DNA of 64,000 bases, taken from assembly GCF_024323335.1 (NCBI RefSeq), contig NC_066583.1, positions 268,603,416 through 268,667,415 of the forward strand, written 5' to 3'. Shown here in pieces: positions 61,435 through 64,000 of this stretch. The first letter of the stretch is position 1, and every line of letters begins with the position of its first letter. Both the position numbers and the translations under genes were made by a program. Origin of the DNA: Lathyrus oleraceus (lineage: Eukaryota > Streptophyta > Magnoliopsida > Fabales > Fabaceae). The notes beneath the pieces are model-generated. The model was not told the DNA's origin. It saw nothing but the letters and a program-made list of their open reading frames with translations, and ran no database searches.

Positions 61435-62937
61435 TGTTGAAACAGTTTTTAAGTGTCGGGTTTTGTTATCGTATCCACAGAGATTGTAAGATATCACTGC
61501 CGTTCAATGGTTGAATTAATCTTAACTTAATGTAACACTAGGGTTTTGGTTTTAATCAAGTTATCTTGCATACAAAGTAATTAATTGCGGTAAAAGTTAT
61601 GTTTTGATTAATATGAGAAATATTGTCAAAGTTAGGTTTCAATGATTACATTTGCTTTGCATGTTTTTGCACGGTCAACAATATTATAAACTCCTTTAGA
61701 TGATAAATTATTTCACAAGGTCCTCTCAATGCGTTTCTCTCGAACACCCATTGTGAGTTTTGTCATTTTGATCCATTATTTCTCTCGAACACAATCTATC
61801 AAAATGACAACTTTTTGGTTCAACCTTATGGTGAACAAAATCATTCGTTACTATCTCTAGCTAACAAACAAGTTTGGATGAAAACCTAGGTCAAGAATCG
61901 GTAAACATCTCTCGATCAAATACCAACACAAAGAGTTTTAAATAGAAACAAAGTTTTCATCATATATTTACCGTTAAAGAGTTTACAAATGAGGATCCTT
62001 ACATTTACACACAAAGCTTGGAAATCACCTACATCTAACCTTGACAAATGGAGACTTAGCTACTCATTTTCATGGTAGCTTGGTCGGCAAGTAAGAAAAG
62101 AGGGTTGATCAACATCCAAGTCGAATGATCGAAGTTGGATGGGAATCCACCTTCTTTTTGTGGAAGATGGTTGCTAGATGAAGAGAAATGAAATTAGGGC
62201 ATAAAATCTCCCACAAAGCAATGCTGTAAAATATCTAGGAGAAAGTACAAAAAATGGAAAAGTTGGTAAAAATGAGGTATGGGCTCAAAAAGTGGCACCT
62301 GCTACTTATAGACAAGTGCAGAACTGTCACGTTCGCTAGGCGAGCAGAATGGCTCGCCTAGCGAAGGCCAAAAATGGGCACAAAATGCCCCTGCGCCCAG
62401 AGAAAACTGGGCCTGTGGAACTGTCATGTTCGCCTAGCGAACAGACCTTCGCCTAGCGAAGAACTCGCTTCAACCTTCGCCCCAGCGAGGTTGAGAGGTT
62501 TTGCTACTGGAATGCTCGCTGGGGACTCGCTAGAGCCTCGCCTAGCGAGTTAGTGCTGGCTGCTCTTTTCACCAAAGCAGACTGAATTCGCTGCCACTTC
62601 GCCTTCAGTTCGCCTAGCGAATTAATTAACCAATTTACTGGAGCCTTTCGCCAGGAGCTCGCCTAGCGAAGGTTTTGCTTCGCCACATCCTCGCCTAGCG
62701 AGCTGGCAGATAGAATGCTTGTGAACTTGGTTCCTTTGCCAATTTTCTTGTGTCTTCATTTTCAATTAGTTCATGCCTTTTCCTGCACAATAACACACAA
62801 ATCAAAGGCACCAAGCTTGCTTATCAATGTGATGCATTCTATGTAAAATGAATGTGGTTTTGACCACATTAGCAAGGAATAAGAGTGAAAGATGCCCACA
62901 TATGATAGCTCAAATAAGCACTTTTGGGCATCTAACA
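61435..62937 (-). repeat. 5' LTR of the Athila/Cyclops-like element
   Basis: 1,503 bp, collinear with the 3' LTR and differing at one position (61778). The TATA box lies at 62311-62305, with the CGCCTAGCG cluster upstream at 62,333-62,702. Confidence 0.96.
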
Positions 62938-62942
62938 GGGAG

Positions 62943-63946
62943 CTGAAAAGAAGGCCAAGAGCATAGCTTTTATGTCAAACACCGAAGAGGAAGATGAGGT
63001 AGGTGATCACGACATTGATGGAGACCTGGAAAATGAGATAGCAATGCTGGGAAGACAGTTCAACAGACTAATGAAAAAGGTAGATGTCAGAGCTAAGGGC
63101 AATGTCAAAAACATCACATCTGACATCAATAAATCCAACAGCTTTGGTAAGACCACAAAGTCTGAAGAAAAGCCCAAAGAAGTTCAATGCTATGAGTGTA
63201 ATGGATATGGTCATATTAAAACTGAATGTGAGACCTACCTCAGGAAACAAAAGAGGAGCCTTGTAGCCTCTTGGTCTGATGGAAGTGAAACTGAAGAAGC
63301 TACAAATCATGTGAATGCTTTGACAGGAAGACGGGGGTCTGAGGAAGAGTCAATTGATGATGAAAGATCCTTTGAAGAGCTGGACACTACCTACAAAGAG
63401 TGGTGCCACAGAAGGGCAGGAGTGTGCAGACAAGTTGAAAAACAGAAGCAAGTGATAGCTCAGCTGAAAAATGAGAAGAAAGAGTATATGGAAACCATCT
63501 CAAAATTGGAAACTAAGGCTGTATTCTTGAATTCCAAACTAGATGAGATGACTAAGTATGTAAAAATGCTTAACAATGGATCTGCCACCCTAGACAAGAT
63601 TCTCCAGACTGGGAAAATAACTGGAAACAAATTTGGGATTGGATTCAAGGCTGAGTGCAGTTGCAAATCAAAATCCAAATCTAAGAGCAACCATGGTAAA
63701 AGCAAACCTGAGATGTCACATTAGATGTCACAACACCAGAAAGGGAACCATCAAAGATGGAAATGCCAATATTGTGGAAAATTTGGCCACCTAGAGCCCT
63801 TCTGTTGTAAGCTATATGACTATCCTGGTCCTGTTCAGTCTCAACACCAATCTAGGTCCAAACATCAAAGGAATGTCAGCAGAAAGCAATGGGCTCTCAA
63901 GACAAAGGTCACAAGTCTAATAGCCACACTTCCCTCAGAGTTTTAG
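62943..63946 (+). pseudogene. SIRE/Maximus gag, 3' half, with two breaks
   Basis: The continuation of the gag frame after the nested element, not an independent gene. The apparent ATG at 62972 is internal. It carries two CCHC knuckles (CYECNGYGHIKTEC near 63,190 and CQYCGKFGHLEPFC near 63,763), a coiled-coil-like Lys/Glu region (63,420-63,560) and a Lys/Ser-rich tract. An in-frame TAG at 63722-63724 separates the two knuckles. The reading frame is also shifted near 63,920, because the following protease is in another frame. These breaks are independent of the nested insertion, so this SIRE copy looks dead. Confidence 0.9.
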
Positions 63947-64000
63947 CCAAAGAAGATTGGTATTTTGACAGTGGTTGCTCCAGACATATGACTGGGAACA
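63947..64000 (+). pseudogene. Start of SIRE pol (protease)
   Basis: The motif WYFDSGCSRHMTG, the copia aspartic-protease active site, is readable from about 63,958 in a frame different from the gag frame just before it. The window ends here; integrase, RT, RNase H, the accessory ORF and the 3' LTR are expected to the right. Confidence 0.85.

Larger units (their letters stand above)
50673..62937 (-). mobile_element. Athila-lineage (Cyclops-like) Ty3/gypsy element, 12,265 bp, complete
   Basis: Two 1,503-bp LTRs (50673-52175 and 61435-62937) flank a minus-strand internal region. GGGAG at 50668-50672 and 62938-62942 is the target duplication. In element order: 5' LTR (62937 to 61435), Asp-tRNA primer site, gag-pol frame, an 860-bp interval, an accessory ORF with one stop, about 1.5 kb of non-coding DNA, polypurine tract, 3' LTR. 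I found one difference between the LTRs by eye, G at 51016 against A at 61778, with no indels. At 1.3e-8 substitutions per site per year this suggests about 26,000 years, within wide error. Length and LTR size resemble the pea Cyclops family as I recall it. Confidence 0.95.

Noticed and set aside
62972..63724. A separate 250-codon zinc-finger gene
   Set aside because: It is the 3' half of the SIRE gag. Its frame joins that of 50027-50672 exactly across the nested element, so the ATG is internal.

Overview
This is nuclear plant DNA, almost certainly from a legume and probably from the pea/vetch/lentil tribe (Fabeae). It is AT-rich, nearly all transposable elements, and has one recognisable host gene. 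The lineage call rests on the elements: Ogre/Tat LTRs of about 5 kb, a SIRE/Maximus-type Ty1/copia element, and an Athila-lineage Ty3/gypsy element with 1,503-bp LTRs that resembles the pea Cyclops family as I remember it. No species can be named from the sequence alone.

Layout. 1-3.8 kb: a decayed Tat-lineage Ty3/gypsy pol with two RNase H domains. 4.4-4.57 kb: (AT)n. 4.6-8.4 kb: a decayed Ty1/copia element carrying a SIRE-like solo LTR (5921-6862). 9.4-10.0 kb: a hAT-type MITE. 10.8-12.2 kb: the host gene, a three-exon plasmodesmata-located (double DUF26) protein. 13.26 kb: a second (AT)n. 14.9-18.4 kb: LTR, CACTA and SIRE accessory-ORF remnants. 18.4-24.9 kb: the 3' LTR and repeat-bearing 3' UTR of a minus-strand Ogre/Tat element. 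25.4-29.3 kb: a broken LTR with a nested MITE-like element, then a CACTA-like fragment. 30.4-40.2 kb: a complete but dead Ty1/copia element (267-bp LTRs, TSD GAAAC) split by a 4,925-bp Ogre-type solo LTR (TSD ACGGG). 40.2-44.6 kb: AT-rich intergenic DNA with a TRIM-like LTR and a 9-bp-TSD MITE.

44.6-64.0 kb is a three-level nest. A minus-strand Ty1/copia element is interrupted in gag at 48,872 by a plus-strand SIRE/Maximus element. The SIRE gag is interrupted at 50,673 by a 12,265-bp minus-strand Athila/Cyclops-like element (TSD GGGAG). The innermost LTRs differ at one of 1,503 positions, so that insertion is very recent. It has an intact 1,839-codon gag-pol reading frame. The rest of SIRE and of the outer copia element must lie beyond the right edge.

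The most unusual signal is architectural. LTRs of several unrelated families each carry a private cluster of short palindromic words upstream of the TATA box: CGCCTAGCG in the Athila-like element, GATTCGAATC at 25.6-26.0 kb, TAATCGATTA at 15.1-15.4 kb, and a GATGTCATGACATC palindrome in SIRE. In the Athila-like element the cluster-plus-TATA arrangement also occurs twice inside the element, upstream of its accessory ORF, as if the LTR promoter had been copied to drive a separate transcript.
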